DNA of 64,000 nt from Nonomuraea angiospora (GCF_014873145.1 NZ_JADBEK010000001.1:3472001-3536000); one strand, 5' to 3'; shown: positions 32,228 through 43,443, numbered from the stretch's first letter. Translations and numbers: made by a program. The notes: a model not told the origin generated them from the sequence alone.

Positions 32228-33529
32228 TTGACGCTCGTGCTGCCCACCGGACGACTGAAGCGCCTGCTGCGTCACCTCACCCTCGACGTCAGCCCGCTGC
32301 GCGACTCCCGCGACTACCGCCTCCTGTTCGCCTCCGGCGTCATCACGATGTTCGGCACGTTCATCACCATGGTCGCGGTGCCGTACCAGATGAAGGAGCT
32401 GACGGACTCCTACCTGGCGGTCAGCCTGGTGAGCCTGGCGGAGTTCGTCCCGATGGTGGTGTGCGGCCTGTGGGGCGGCGCGATCGCCGACGCGCTCGAC
32501 CGCCGCAAGATCATCGTCCTGAGCGAGCTGGGCCTCCTGGTCACCACGGGCGCGCTCACGGTCAACGCGATGCTCCCCAACCCCCAGATCTGGGTCCTGT
32601 ACGTGATGGGCGCCGTCTCCACGGGCATCTCCTGCCTGCAGCGTCCCAGCCTGGAGGCCGTGTTCCAGCAGGTGGTCAAGCACGAGCAGCAGGGCGCGGC
32701 GGCGGTGCTGTCGAGCATGCGCTGGAACTTCGGCGCCATCGTCGCCCCGGCGCTGGGCGGCCTGCTGGTGACCGCCTTCGGCCCGGCGGCGGCGTACGGC
32801 ATCGACACGCTGAGCTTCGCGCTGTCGCTGGCGCTGCTGTGGCGGATCAGGTCGCTGCCGCCGGCCGAGGACGCCGCCCCCGCGTCGCTGAAGTCGCTGG
32901 TCGAGGGCATGCGCTACGCGGCGGGCCGCCCCGACCTGGTGGGCACGTACCTGGTGGACATCGCGGCCATGGTGTTCGCGATGGGGACGTCGCTCTTCCC
33001 GTTCCTGGCCGACGAGCTGCACTCCCCCCAGGCGCTGGGACTGCTGTACTCGGCGAGCGCGGTGGGCGCGCTGGCCGCCTCGATCACCGGCGGCTGGGCG
33101 GCCCGCGTACACCGCCAGGGCCTGGGCGTGATCGTCGCGGCCGCCCTCTGGGGTGCGGCGGTGGCCGCGTCGGCGCTGGCCCCCAACGTCTGGGTACTGT
33201 TCGCCTGCCTGGCCTTCGCGGGCGCCGCAGACATGGTCAGCGGCATCTTCCGCATGACGATGTGGAACCAGACGATCCCGCCGGAGCTGCGCGGGCGGCT
33301 GGCCGGGATCGAGCTCCTGTCGTACGCGTCCGGCCCGATGCTGGGCAACGCCCGCGCCGGCCTGATGGCTGACTTCGGCGGCACCCGCTTCTCCCTCGGC
33401 GCGGGCGGCCTGCTGTGCGTGGGCGCCGTGCTCGGCCTGGCCGCCGCACTGCCCGCGTTCCGCACGTACGACGCCAGGACCGACGACCACGCCCTGGCGG
33501 AGAAGGCCCGCAGGGAGGCCGCCGTCTAG
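32228..33529 (+). CDS. MFS transporter (EntS/MFS_3-type exporter)
   Basis: About 433 residues from TTG 32228; the frame is open to an ATG at 32177, but that codon lies four bases after a strong terminator stem and is an unlikely start; GTG 32237 is another option. Twelve hydrophobic segments. After the first helix pair the MFS motif A-like GGAIADALDRRKIIVLSE is seen. DYRLLFASGVITMFGTFITMVAVPYQ and the TIPPELRGRLAGIELLSYASGPMLGN segment fit the EntS-like subgroup that exports siderophores or drugs. No substrate clue from neighbours. It stops two bases before the convergent phosphoesterase end. Confidence 0.88.
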   Translation: MTLVLPTGRLKRLLRHLTLDVSPLRDSRDYRLLFASGVITMFGTFITMVAVPYQMKELTDSYLAVSLVSLAEFVPMVVCGLWGGAIADALDRRKIIVLSELGLLVTTGALTVNAMLPNPQIWVLYVMGAVSTGISCLQRPSLEAVFQQVVKHEQQGAAAVLSSMRWNFGAIVAPALGGLLVTAFGPAAAYGIDTLSFALSLALLWRIRSLPPAEDAAPASLKSLVEGMRYAAGRPDLVGTYLVDIAAMVFAMGTSLFPFLADELHSPQALGLLYSASAVGALAASITGGWAARVHRQGLGVIVAAALWGAAVAASALAPNVWVLFACLAFAGAADMVSGIFRMTMWNQTIPPELRGRLAGIELLSYASGPMLGNARAGLMADFGGTRFSLGAGGLLCVGAVLGLAAALPAFRTYDARTDDHALAEKARREAAV

Positions 33530-33530
33530 G

Positions 33531-34271
33531 TCACCGGCCTTCCGCCTTGGCGAACACCGGCAGCGCCTCGGCGTCGGAGTGGACGTTCGTCACGTAGCCG
33601 GCCACCCACTCCTCGATCCCGTCGAACCTGCTCTCCCGCACCAGCCGCTCCCCCACCCGGGCGGCGTCGAGCGGGGTCCGGCGCAGGGTCACGGCGCCGG
33701 TGTCGCCGTCCAGCAGCGCCCAATGCGCCCCGCTCCGCCCGTACGGCATGCCGACCGACCCGGGGTTCACGACCAGCACCCGATCGGCCAGCCGTACGAA
33801 GGGCATGTGCGTGTTGCCCAGCACCACGGTGCCGGCGCTCTCCCCGGCCAGCACCTCGGCCCACCGCTCCAGCGAGCTGTCCACGAGGATCATCTCCTCG
33901 TCGCTGCGCGGCGTCGCGTGCACGAACAACGTGGTCCCCAGCCGCCCCAGCTCGACGACCTGCCGATCGGGCAACCCGGCGAGCAGCTCGACCTGATCGT
34001 CGCGCAACTGCCCGGCGGCCCACTGCGACACGGGATAGGGAACGGCCTTCCCGCGCGCCGCCTCCACCAGCTCCCTGTCGGCGTTCCCGTTGACCCACAA
34101 CGCCCGCTCACCCAGCGAGACGAGCACGTCCAGCGTCTGGACCGGCATCGGCCCGGCGGCCATGTCCCCGGTCAGCGCGATCACATCCGCCCCGGCCACC
34201 TCCGGCTCGTCCAAGACGGCCTCGAGCGCGGGCAACACCCCATGGATATCGGACAACACAGCAATACGCAT
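33531..34271 (-). CDS. Calcineurin-like metallophosphoesterase (YfcE type)
   Basis: 246 residues from the ATG at 34271 with GGGAGAG upstream; the longer frame adds six residues. Di-metal motifs in order: DIH (Asp8, His10), GD in LTGDMAAG, GNAD (the GNH/D block), FVHATPR, and GNTHMP (usual GHTH, with the first His replaced by Asn). The family hydrolyses phosphodiesters or phosphomonoesters in the cytoplasm; members include YfcE-like phosphodiesterases. The loss of the first His of GHxH is worth noting but occurs in the family. Divergent from the first Uma2 gene with a 40-base spacer. Confidence 0.88.
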   Translation of the reverse strand: MRIAVLSDIHGVLPALEAVLDEPEVAGADVIALTGDMAAGPMPVQTLDVLVSLGERALWVNGNADRELVEAARGKAVPYPVSQWAAGQLRDDQVELLAGLPDRQVVELGRLGTTLFVHATPRSDEEMILVDSSLERWAEVLAGESAGTVVLGNTHMPFVRLADRVLVVNPGSVGMPYGRSGAHWALLDGDTGAVTLRRTPLDAARVGERLVRESRFDGIEEWVAGYVTNVHSDAEALPVFAKAEGR

Positions 34272-34299
34272 ACGGCCACTCTCCCCCATCAGGGACCGC

Positions 34300-34305
34300 T
34301 AGCGT
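34300..34305 (+). promoter_or_regulatory. Putative -10 (TAGCGT) of a leaderless Uma2 message
   Basis: TAGCGT is followed by TTGGGCC-type six bases before ATG 34312; there is no Shine-Dalgarno. The second Uma2 gene has the same TAGCGTTGG arrangement at identical distance. Confidence 0.55.
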
Positions 34306-34311
34306 TGGGCC

Positions 34312-34923
34312 ATGACAGCCGACGCGGTGGTCCAAGAGAGCGCGACGAGGCATCCCTCGCTGCCCGACTGGGTGTTTCCTCCACCCGGAGGCTTCATCGC
34401 GGAAAACCTCGATCACATTCCGGATTTGCCTGCACACACAGAGTTGATTGATGGAAGCTTGGTCTTCGTGAGTCCCCGAGCCTCCTTCCACATGCGCGTC
34501 GTATCGTTTCTCGAGAGCGAAATTCGCCGTGCGGCACCTCAAGACCTTCGCGTGCGTCGCGAGATGACCATCATTCTCGGCCCTCGCCAGCGCCTAGAGC
34601 CCGACCTCATCGTGATCAAGGCCGGCGCCGCCCGCGACGACGACGAGACCTTCTACAAGGCGCAAGATGTGGTCTTCGCGATAGAAGTCACCACTCCCGC
34701 GTCCGAGGTCCGCGACCGCCACCGCAAGCCGCAGCTCTACGCCGAAGCCGCGATCCAATACTTCTGGCGGGTCGAGAAGAATCCGGACAAGCCCGTGGTC
34801 TATGCCTACGAACTGGATCCCACCACCAGCTCCTATGCCCTCACCGGCATCCACCGCGAGTGCGTCAAGGCAACCGCCCCCTTCGATCTGGTCATCGACC
34901 TCACCGAGATCGACCGGCTCTGA
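34312..34923 (+). CDS. Uma2-family (DUF820) putative endonuclease, copy 1
   Basis: 203 residues with the PD-(D/E)xK-like Uma2 fold: HTELIDGSLVFVSP at the start of the domain, EPDLIVIKAG and FAIEVTTPASEVRDRHRKPQLYAEAAIQYFWRVE, in which the Asp, Glu and Lys of the nuclease core are visible. Uma2 proteins are abundant in cyanobacteria and actinomycetes and their biological role is not established. Base composition and codon use (ATT, TTG, GAA) are less GC-rich than the neighbours. It shares a 57-base nearly identical block (34407-34463) with copy 2, although the remaining sequence is clearly diverged. Confidence 0.88.
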   Translation: MTADAVVQESATRHPSLPDWVFPPPGGFIAENLDHIPDLPAHTELIDGSLVFVSPRASFHMRVVSFLESEIRRAAPQDLRVRREMTIILGPRQRLEPDLIVIKAGAARDDDETFYKAQDVVFAIEVTTPASEVRDRHRKPQLYAEAAIQYFWRVEKNPDKPVVYAYELDPTTSSYALTGIHRECVKATAPFDLVIDLTEIDRL

Positions 34924-34929
34924 GCCACC

Positions 34930-35163
34930 TCAGCCCACTTCCCGCCACCCTTCATATCGCTCCACCAGCCCATCCACTCTGGCCAGCGCGCCCTCATCCA
35001 ATCCTTCGACGACGACCAGCCACTGCGCGTCCTCGGCGTCGTCCTCCCCGGCCAGCGTCTCCCGCCACACCCGCGGCACCCCGAGCGCCGGGAACCACTC
35101 CCCGAGCGTCTCCGCGACCTCCTCGGCGTCATCCCGCTCGGCGAACACCAGCAGCTGCCTCAT
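34930..35163 (-). CDS. Small acidic protein of unknown function (77 residues)
   Basis: Lies antisense-oriented between the two Uma2 genes, ending six bases from the end of copy 1. GAGGGG stands three bases before the ATG region. The product is acidic and predicted alpha/beta (RQLLVFAERDDAEEVAETLGEWFPALG, then DAQWLVVVEGLDEGALARVDGLVERYEGW), resembling a small ACT- or ferredoxin-like fold in pattern only. I recognise no family. GC skew by codon position looks coding. Its position as the only gene inside the Uma2 pair could mean an accessory role or mere insertion. Confidence 0.6.
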   Translation of the reverse strand: MRQLLVFAERDDAEEVAETLGEWFPALGVPRVWRETLAGEDDAEDAQWLVVVEGLDEGALARVDGLVERYEGWREVG

Positions 35164-35229
35164 CGTCCCCTCACCTTCATCTCCATGAGCGTATGCAGTC
35201 GTTTACCAGGCGTGAGCGGAATACATTGG

Positions 35230-35235
35230 TAGCGT
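35230..35235 (+). promoter_or_regulatory. Putative -10 (TAGCGT) of the second Uma2 gene
   Basis: TAGCGT followed by TGGATC and then GTG 35242, six bases apart, as in copy 1. No ribosome site in between, so a leaderless transcript is likely. Confidence 0.55.
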
Positions 35236-35241
35236 TGGATC

Positions 35242-35856
35242 GTGACTGCCGAAGCGGTGATCGTAAAAATGACGCCTCCCTCGCTGCCCAGCTGGGCTGT
35301 CCCGCCGCCGGAGGGCTTCGTCGCCGAAGACCTCGATCACATTCCGGATTTGCCTGCGCACACAGAGTTGATTGATGGAAGCTTGGTGCTCGTGAGCCCG
35401 CAGCGACACTTCCATCACACCGTCATCTTCCGGCTGCATGTCGCGCTGGAAGACTTCGTGCCACCAGGCCACGAAGTGGTCCAGGAGATGAGCGTCAAGC
35501 TCGCCCCGAAGCAGCGTCCAATGCCTGACCTGATGATCGTGGGCCCTCATGCGGTCATCGGCGGCGAGGTCACTCTGTTCCAGGCCAGCGACGTCATCCT
35601 CGCTGTCGAAGTGGTCTCACCCGACTCCCAAGTGCGTGACAGAGACCGCAAGCCTGTCCTCTACGCCGAAGCGGGAATCCCCCATTTCTGGTTGATCGAG
35701 GAGGACAACGGCAAGCCGACTGTCTTCGTCTTTGAGCGCAATCCCGTGACAAAGTCCTACGAGGCCGCCGGCACTTATCATGAAAGGCTGAAGGTCACCG
35801 TCCCGTTCGATCTCGACATCGACCTCACCAAGCTGTACCAGGCTCGAACGCGTTAA
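35242..35856 (+). CDS. Uma2-family (DUF820) putative endonuclease, copy 2
   Basis: 204 residues from GTG. Same domain order as copy 1: HTELIDGSLVLVSP, MPDLMIVGPH, LAVEVVSPDSQVRDRDRKPVLYAEAGIPHFWLIE, keeping the Asp-Glu-x-Lys nuclease signature. Outside the shared 57-base block (35331-35387) the proteins differ at more than half of positions, so duplication is old or the copies came separately. The gene converges on pheT across a strong terminator hairpin. Role unknown. Confidence 0.88.
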   Translation: MTAEAVIVKMTPPSLPSWAVPPPEGFVAEDLDHIPDLPAHTELIDGSLVLVSPQRHFHHTVIFRLHVALEDFVPPGHEVVQEMSVKLAPKQRPMPDLMIVGPHAVIGGEVTLFQASDVILAVEVVSPDSQVRDRDRKPVLYAEAGIPHFWLIEEDNGKPTVFVFERNPVTKSYEAAGTYHERLKVTVPFDLDIDLTKLYQARTR

Positions 35857-35887
35857 GGGCTGGCACGGCGTCCGCCGTACCAGCCCT
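35856..35887. terminator. Bidirectional terminator between Uma2 copy 2 and pheT
   Basis: AGGGCTGG-C-ACGGC / GCCGT-A-CCAGCCCT, a 13-pair stem with one C-A mismatch and a GTCC loop, between the two convergent stops. Confidence 0.8.
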
Positions 35888-35898
35888 CCGAAAGCGGC

Positions 35899-38453
35899 TC
35901 AGGAGCTGCGGAGCTGAGCGCCCACGCGGTCGGTCGCCATGGCCACCGCCGCGTCGCGAGCCGCCGTCGTCTCCTCCACCGTCAGCGTCCGGTCCGCGGC
36001 GCGGAAGCGCATCGTGTAGGCGAGCGACTTGTTCCCCTCACCCACCTGCTCCCCCGCATAGACGTCGAACAGCCGGATGGACTCCAGCAGCTCCCCGGCC
36101 CCGTCGCGCAGGGCGGCCTCCACGTCGGCCACCGGCGTGAAGTCGGGCACGATCAGCGCGACGTCCTGCGTGGCCACCGGATAGGCCGACACCGGCGGCG
36201 TCTGGACCGGACCCGGCATGGCGGGCTCCAGGCGCGACAGCTCCAGCTCCATGGCCGAGGTGCGCGGCGGCAGCCCGTACGCCTCGATGACGCGCGGGTG
36301 CAGCTCGCCGGCGTGCCCCACCAGCGTGTCGCCCACGTAGAGGGCGGCGCACCGGCCGGGGTGCCAGGGCTCGTGCTGGTCGGCGCTGATGGACAGCTCC
36401 AGCCGCGCCTCGCCCGCGACCAGCCGCGCGGCCTGCACCGCGTCGGCCCAGGAGGCGGTGCGGGCGCCGCCCCACCAGCCGGACCGCTCGAACTCCCCGG
36501 CCAGCACCACCGCGACCCGCAGCGGCTGGTCGGGCAGCGCCGACTCGATCGAGGCCAGCTCCTCGGCGGTCGGCCGGCGCTCGACGCCGAGCACCGGGGC
36601 CACCTCGGGAGCGCCCTCGCGCGGCCGGTAGACCGACCCCATCTCGAACAGCGCCACGTCGGAGAACCCGCGCCCGGAGTTGCGCACCAGGGTCTTGAGC
36701 AGCCCCGGCAGCAGCGTCGTGCGCATCAGAGGCTCGTCCTCCGACAGCGGGTTGGCCAGCCGCATGGCGCGGCGGCGCGCGTCGTCCGCGGGCAGGAGCA
36801 GCCGGTCGAAGTCGTCGGGGCTGATGAACGGGTAGTTGAGCACCTCGACGTAGCCGCCCTCGGCCAGCGCCCGGCCGACCCGGCGGCGCAGCCGCTGGCC
36901 CTCGGTGAGCCCGGCCCCGGCGGGGGCGGAGGGCAGCACCGACGGCAGGCTCTCGTAGCCCTCCAGCCGGATGACCTCTTCGGCCAGGTCGTTGGGGTCG
37001 GTGAGGTCGGGCCGCCACGACGGCGGCGTCACCGTGATCATGTCGTCGCCGGTGACGGCCAGTCTGGCCGCCAGGGCGCCGCCGGTCACGACGCCGGTCG
37101 GGTCGACGCCGCCCTGGCGCACGGCCGGGTCGTCGCCGTCGACCACGACGCAGCCGACCTGCTGCAGCCGGGAGACGACGGTCTCCTTGGAGTAGGGGAC
37201 GCCGGCCACGGTGCCCGGATAGCTCGACGGGATCGCGATGCGCGCGGGCGACACCTCGACCTCGGCGTGCGTGACCCCGGGCTGGATGCTCGCGCCGCCC
37301 AGCTCGGCCAGCAGCTGCACGGCCCGCCACGAGGCGACGAGCGGCAGCTCCCGGTCGACGCCGCGTTCGAAGCGCTTGGACGACTCCGACACCAGCCCGT
37401 GCCTGCGCGACTCGCGCGAGATGCCGGTCGCGGAGAAGTGGGCGGCCTCGATGACGATGTCGGTCGAGGCGTCGGAGATCTCGGTCTCCAGCCCGCCCAT
37501 GGTGCCGGCCATCGAGATCGGCCCCGACTGGTCGGTGATCAGGATGTCGTCGGGGTCGAGCTCGCGTACGACGTGGTCGAGCGTCTCGAGCCGCTCGCCC
37601 GCGACGGCGCGGCGCACGACGATCTCGCCGCGCAGCTTGGCGCGGTCGAAGGCGTGCAGCGGCTGCCCGAGCTCCAGCATCAGGTAGTTGGTGATGTCGA
37701 CGGCCAGCGACACGGACCGCATGCCGGCGCGCTGGAGGCGTACCCGCATCCAGAGCGGGCTCTGGGCGGCGGGGTCGAAGCCGGTGACCTCGCGCAGCAC
37801 GAACCTGTCGCACGCGGTCGGGTCGGCGATCGACGCCGGCCACGCCGTGCCGGTCTCGGCGGGCAGCTCGACGTCGGCGGGGTCGCGGAAGGCCACCCCG
37901 AACCCGGTCGCCGCCTCGCGGGCCACGCCCCTGATCGACAGCGCGTAGCCGATGTCGGGCGTGATCTCCAGCTCGATCACGTCGTCGCGCAGGCCGAGCA
38001 GCTCGACCACGTCGGCGCCGATCGGGGTGTCGGCCGGCAGCACCATGATGCCGCCGTGATCGTCGCTCAGCCCGAGCTCGCGCTCGGAGCAGATCATGCC
38101 CTCCGACATGCGCCCGTACGTCTTGCGCGCCCCGACCTCGAACCCGCCGGGCAGCACGCCCCCGGGCAGCACGACGGGCACGCGGTCGCCGGCGACGAAG
38201 TTGGTGGCGCCGCAGACGATCTCGCGCGGCGTCGCCTCACCGGTCTCGACCTTGCAGTGCCGGATCGGCTTCTTGAAGCCGGTCAGCTCCTCGATCACGA
38301 GCACCTCGCCGACGACGACGTTCTTGACGTCGTGGCCGTGCGAGGTGATCGACTCGAGCTTGAGCCCGGCGGCCGTGAGCTTGTCGGCCACCTCGTGGGC
38401 GGTGACCGCCGGGAGATCGACATACTCCCGCAGCCAGGAAAGCGGGACCTTCA

Positions 38454-38454
<1 letters not shown>
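35899..38454 (-). CDS. pheT: Phenylalanine-tRNA ligase beta subunit
   Basis: 851 residues, normal for the bacterial beta chain. Domain order: B1 and the tRNA-binding EMAP-like domain ([26 protein letters not shown]), B3/B4 editing domain ([12 protein letters not shown] onward), B5 DNA-binding-like domain ([20 protein letters not shown]), the catalytic-like core ([19 protein letters not shown]) and the C-terminal ferredoxin-fold anticodon-binding domain ([27 protein letters not shown]). With PheS it charges tRNA-Phe and edits Tyr-tRNA-Phe. Its ATG shares one base with the pheS stop (TGATG), so translation is coupled. Confidence 0.98.
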
Positions 38455-40716
<2,262 letters not shown>

Positions 40717-40766
40717 GACCTCGCCCCCTCCGCCTACATCGCCGACAATAGCGGGTTTCCCGCCGC

Positions 40767-41570
40767 CTAGGGCACTCGCTGAGCCCTAGCCGAGGAGTAA
40801 AGGCATACCGCCGCGGCGGTGGCCAGGTTCAGGCTTTCGGCCTGTCCGTAGATGGGCACTCTGACCACGTCGTCGGCCTCAGCCAGTACGTCCTCCGGCA
40901 GTCCCCAGGCTTCGTTGCCGAAGATCCACGCGGTGGGTCCGCTAAGATCGACATCGTCGAGCGTGTGCTTGCCCGTGCCGTCGGCCGCCAGCACGCGCAG
41001 GCCCCGCTCCTTGAGTTGACGCACGGCGGCGCTCACCGGTGCACCGATGACGACGGGCAAGTGAAACAGGCTGCCGACGCTGGCGCGTACGCACTTGCCG
41101 TTGTACGGGTCCACGGAGGCGTCGGTGAAGACCACCGCGTCGGCGCCGGCGGCGTCGGCCGCCCGCATGACGGTGCCGGCGTTGCCCGGGTCGCGCACGT
41201 GGGCGAGCACGGCGACCAGGCGTGGCTGCTCCGCCAGCGCCTCGTCCAGGGGCACGTGGACGAGCGTGCAGACGGCCACCAGCCCCTGCGGGGTCACGGT
41301 CTGGGACAGCTCCGACATGACCTCGCCGCTGGCCCGGTGCACGGGCACGCCCTTCAGGCGGGCCTCGGTGATCAGCTCGGGGTGGCGCAGCTCGGCGTCG
41401 GCGGTGCTGAACAGCTCCAGCGTCACGCCGTCGAGCTTGAGCGCCTCGCGCACCGCCTGCGGCCCCTCGGCCAGGAACCTGCGGTCCTGCTCCCTGAAGG
41501 CCCGCTTGGTGAGCCGCCTGGCCGCCTTCACCCGCGGCGACTTCACGTTGGTCAGCTCGGACCCGGCCAT
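40767..41570 (-). CDS. SpoU/TrmH-family RNA 2'-O-methyltransferase
   Basis: 267 residues from ATG 41570 with GGGAGAGC just upstream; the frame adds six residues further up. An N-terminal substrate-binding domain (RAFREQDRRFLAEGPQAVREAL) is followed by the SPOUT knot: motif 1 HVRDPGNAGTVMRAADAAGADAVV, motif 2 AWIFGNEAWGLP and motif 3 ESLNLATAAAVCLY. The family methylates ribose 2'-OH in rRNA or tRNA; relatives at this locus are annotated as 23S rRNA methylases, including TsnR-like enzymes. Its 3' end forms a short hairpin (40767-40789). Confidence 0.92.
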   Translation of the reverse strand: MAGSELTNVKSPRVKAARRLTKRAFREQDRRFLAEGPQAVREALKLDGVTLELFSTADAELRHPELITEARLKGVPVHRASGEVMSELSQTVTPQGLVAVCTLVHVPLDEALAEQPRLVAVLAHVRDPGNAGTVMRAADAAGADAVVFTDASVDPYNGKCVRASVGSLFHLPVVIGAPVSAAVRQLKERGLRVLAADGTGKHTLDDVDLSGPTAWIFGNEAWGLPEDVLAEADDVVRVPIYGQAESLNLATAAAVCLYSSARAQRVP

Positions 41571-41703
41571 GCTCTCTCCCTGTCCCACACGGCGACGTGA
41601 CTCACGACGAGCAACGTCTTACACAGCAGCGTCCTCACGGAACGTCGCACCCAGCAACGCTCGTCCCGGCAACGCGCAACTTGGCGACGCCTCACACAGC
41701 CAC

Positions 41704-41733
41704 GCCCATACAGCAACAGCCCATACAGCAACA
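41704..41733. repeat. Exact 15-base tandem duplication before the rplT terminator
   Basis: GCCCATACAGCAACA occurs twice in a row immediately before the terminator stem. The 160 bases between the methylase start and this point are rich in CAGCAACG-like words but show no ORF. Confidence 0.8.
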
Positions 41734-41734
41734 A

Positions 41735-41760
41735 AGGGCCCACCGTCATCGGTGGGCCCT
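41735..41760 (-). terminator. Terminator of the infC-rpmI-rplT operon
   Basis: AGGGCCCACCG-TCAT-CGGTGGGCCCT, a perfect 11-base stem with four-base loop, 32 bases beyond the rplT stop; on the minus strand it is followed by TTTGTTG. Confidence 0.9.
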
Positions 41761-41792
41761 CGATTAAGACGATCGCCTCAGCTCGCGGTTCT

Positions 41793-42176
41793 TCAGCTCG
41801 CGGCCGGAGCGTTCACGTTCGCCGGAAGCGCCTTCTTGGCGGCCTCGACGAGCGTGGCGAAGGTCTGGCTGTCGTTGACCGCGAGGTCGGCCAGGATCTT
41901 GCGGTCGACCTCGACGCCGGCCAGGCGCAGACCCTGGATCAGGCGGTTGTAGGTCATGCCGTTCTGGCGGGCGGCGGCGTTGATCCGCTGGATCCACAGA
42001 CGGCGGAAGGTGCCCTTGCGGTCCTTGCGGTCCCGGTAGGCGTACGTCATCGAGTGGAGCATCTGCTCCTTGGCCTTGCGGTACAGACGCGACCGCTGGC
42101 CACGGTAACCGCTCGCCCTCTCGAGGACGACCCTGCGCTTCTTCTTGGCGTTGAGCGCCCGCTTCACGCGTGCCAT
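41793..42176 (-). CDS. rplT: 50S ribosomal protein L20
   Basis: 127 residues. Begins [26 protein letters not shown], highly basic, then [45 protein letters not shown] and a helical C-terminus, standard for L20, which binds 23S rRNA early in assembly. Third gene of infC-rpmI-rplT; 24 bases from rpmI. Confidence 0.98.
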   Translation of the reverse strand: MARVKRALNAKKKRRVVLERASGYRGQRSRLYRKAKEQMLHSMTYAYRDRKDRKGTFRRLWIQRINAAARQNGMTYNRLIQGLRLAGVEVDRKILADLAVNDSQTFATLVEAAKKALPANVNAPAAS

Positions 42177-42200
42177 GTTTCTTCTCCCCGGGGAATCGCG

Positions 42201-42395
42201 CTACTTAGCGAGCAGCTTCTTGATCTTCTTGGAATCGGCGTCGGAAAGGACGACCTCGTTCTTGAGACGGCGCGTCAGCGTGGACGACTTCCACTCGTTG
42301 TAGTGCGCGCGGTTGGCACGGCGACGCTTGATCTTGCCTGAACCGGTAAGCCGGAACCGCTTCTTCGCACCGCTGTGCGTCTTCATCTTCGGCAT
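42201..42395 (-). CDS. rpmI: 50S ribosomal protein L35
   Basis: 64 residues: [29 protein letters not shown] start, typical small basic L35. Lies between infC and rplT in the universal order. AGGAGA is upstream of the ATG. Confidence 0.98.
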   Translation of the reverse strand: MPKMKTHSGAKKRFRLTGSGKIKRRRANRAHYNEWKSSTLTRRLKNEVVLSDADSKKIKKLLAK

Positions 42396-42520
42396 GTCGC
42401 CGTCTCTCCTCGTTTCGGTCGTGCCACGGGCCGGGCCGGTGCTGGGCCGACCCGGTCGCGGCGTCTTCGTCTGCTGGTGGCTGAATCGGGGCGCTCTGTA
42501 AGGCTAACCCCAACCGCGGG

Positions 42521-43114
42521 TCATCCTTCCTGTAGGGAAGTGTCCTCGCTGTCGCTGCCACGCTGTGCCTTGGCTGCGGCCTTTTCGGCCTTGGCCTCGG
42601 CCTTCTTCTTGTGCGGACCGATCACCATGATCATGTTACGACCGTCCTGCTTGGCGTGGGACTCCACGAAACCGAGCTCCTGGACGTCGTCCGCGAGCCG
42701 CTGCAGAAGCCGGAAACCCAACTCCGGCCGGGACTGCTCGCGACCACGGAACATGATCGTGACTTTGACCTTGTCTCCCGCCTTGAGGAACCGCACCACG
42801 TGACCCTTCTTGGTCTCGTAGTCGTGCGGGTCGATCTTCGGCCGGAGCTTGATCTCCTTGATGATCGTGTGCGCCTGATTCTTGCGCGCCTCGCGCGCCT
42901 TCATCGCGGACTCGTACTTGAACTTGCCGTAGTCCATGAGCTTGCACACGGGCGGTCGAGCCGTGGCCGCGACCTCGACGAGGTCGAGGTCGGCCTCCTG
43001 GGCGAGCTTCAGGGCGTCGTGAATCGAGACGATGCCTACCTGCTCGCCGTTCGGGCCCACGAGGCGAACCTCGGGAACTCGGATACGCTCGTTGATGCGG
43101 GGCTCAGTGCTGAT
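42521..43114 (-). CDS. infC: Translation initiation factor IF-3, with an ATC start codon
   Basis: 197 residues from ATC 43114, which follows TAGGAGGCCCC, an excellent ribosome site; the open frame goes on to 43330 but runs through the leader hairpins and is not IF-3-like. Protein: [48 protein letters not shown], linker, then the C-terminal domain [62 protein letters not shown] tail is common in actinomycetes. Near-cognate starts (AUU, AUC) on infC allow IF-3 to repress its own translation, known in E. coli. First gene of the operon. Confidence 0.97.
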   Translation of the reverse strand: MSTEPRINERIRVPEVRLVGPNGEQVGIVSIHDALKLAQEADLDLVEVAATARPPVCKLMDYGKFKYESAMKAREARKNQAHTIIKEIKLRPKIDPHDYETKKGHVVRFLKAGDKVKVTIMFRGREQSRPELGFRLLQRLADDVQELGFVESHAKQDGRNMIMVIGPHKKKAEAKAEKAAAKAQRGSDSEDTSLQEG

Positions 43115-43175
43115 GGGGCCTCCTAGGTTTGCGATCCCTACGTGCTCGTCGTGCCGGGAGCTCCTCGCCAACGCG

Positions 43176-43204
43176 AAAAGCCCCGCACGTCGCGCATGCG
43201 GGGC
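43176..43204 (-). promoter_or_regulatory. Attenuator-type terminator in the infC leader
   Basis: On the minus strand GCCCCGCA and TGCGGGGC form an eight-base stem followed at once by TTTTCG, a complete intrinsic terminator 60 bases before the infC start. Its 5' arm overlaps the 3' arm of an alternative hairpin, see the next entry. Confidence 0.7.
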
Positions 43205-43230
43205 CACTGAGCTCTTCGGCTTTCGTGGCC
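43202..43230 (-). promoter_or_regulatory. Alternative (antiterminator) hairpin in the infC leader
   Basis: GGCCAC (43230-43225) and GTGGCC (43207-43202 read on the minus strand) pair and share three bases with the terminator stem, so the two structures exclude each other. This is the layout of a transcription attenuator. What switches it (IF-3, L20, ribosome stalling) cannot be seen. Confidence 0.5.
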
Positions 43231-43413
43231 TTGAGCTCCCCGGAGTAGTCCGGCGTGATCCTGGACCCGGCCACCTTTCCGGCGACTCAGGTGGGAGGGA
43301 GACCTCCGCTTGCGCGTCCAGCAATGGCATGCCGGACCGATCAGAGAGCTACATTACCACAACGACCAGAGGCCCTCGAATCATCCCGGCCGGTCCGATC
43401 CCCTGCGCTAAAC

Positions 43414-43434
43414 TTCTGTCCAGTCTAGACAGAA
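43414..43434. promoter_or_regulatory. Autoregulatory operator palindrome of the Phd/PIN pair
   Basis: TTCTGTC-CAGTCTA-GACAGAA, seven-base perfect arms with an inner GTCTAGAC palindrome, ten bases before the antitoxin start and overlapping its GAAAGGGG ribosome site. Antitoxins of this family bind such sites with their toxin. Confidence 0.75.
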
Positions 43435-43443
43435 AGGGGTCAC

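Noticed and set aside
40751..40763. GCGGG-TTT-CCCGC hairpin as methylase terminator
   Set aside because: Five-base stem without U-run; too weak to call.
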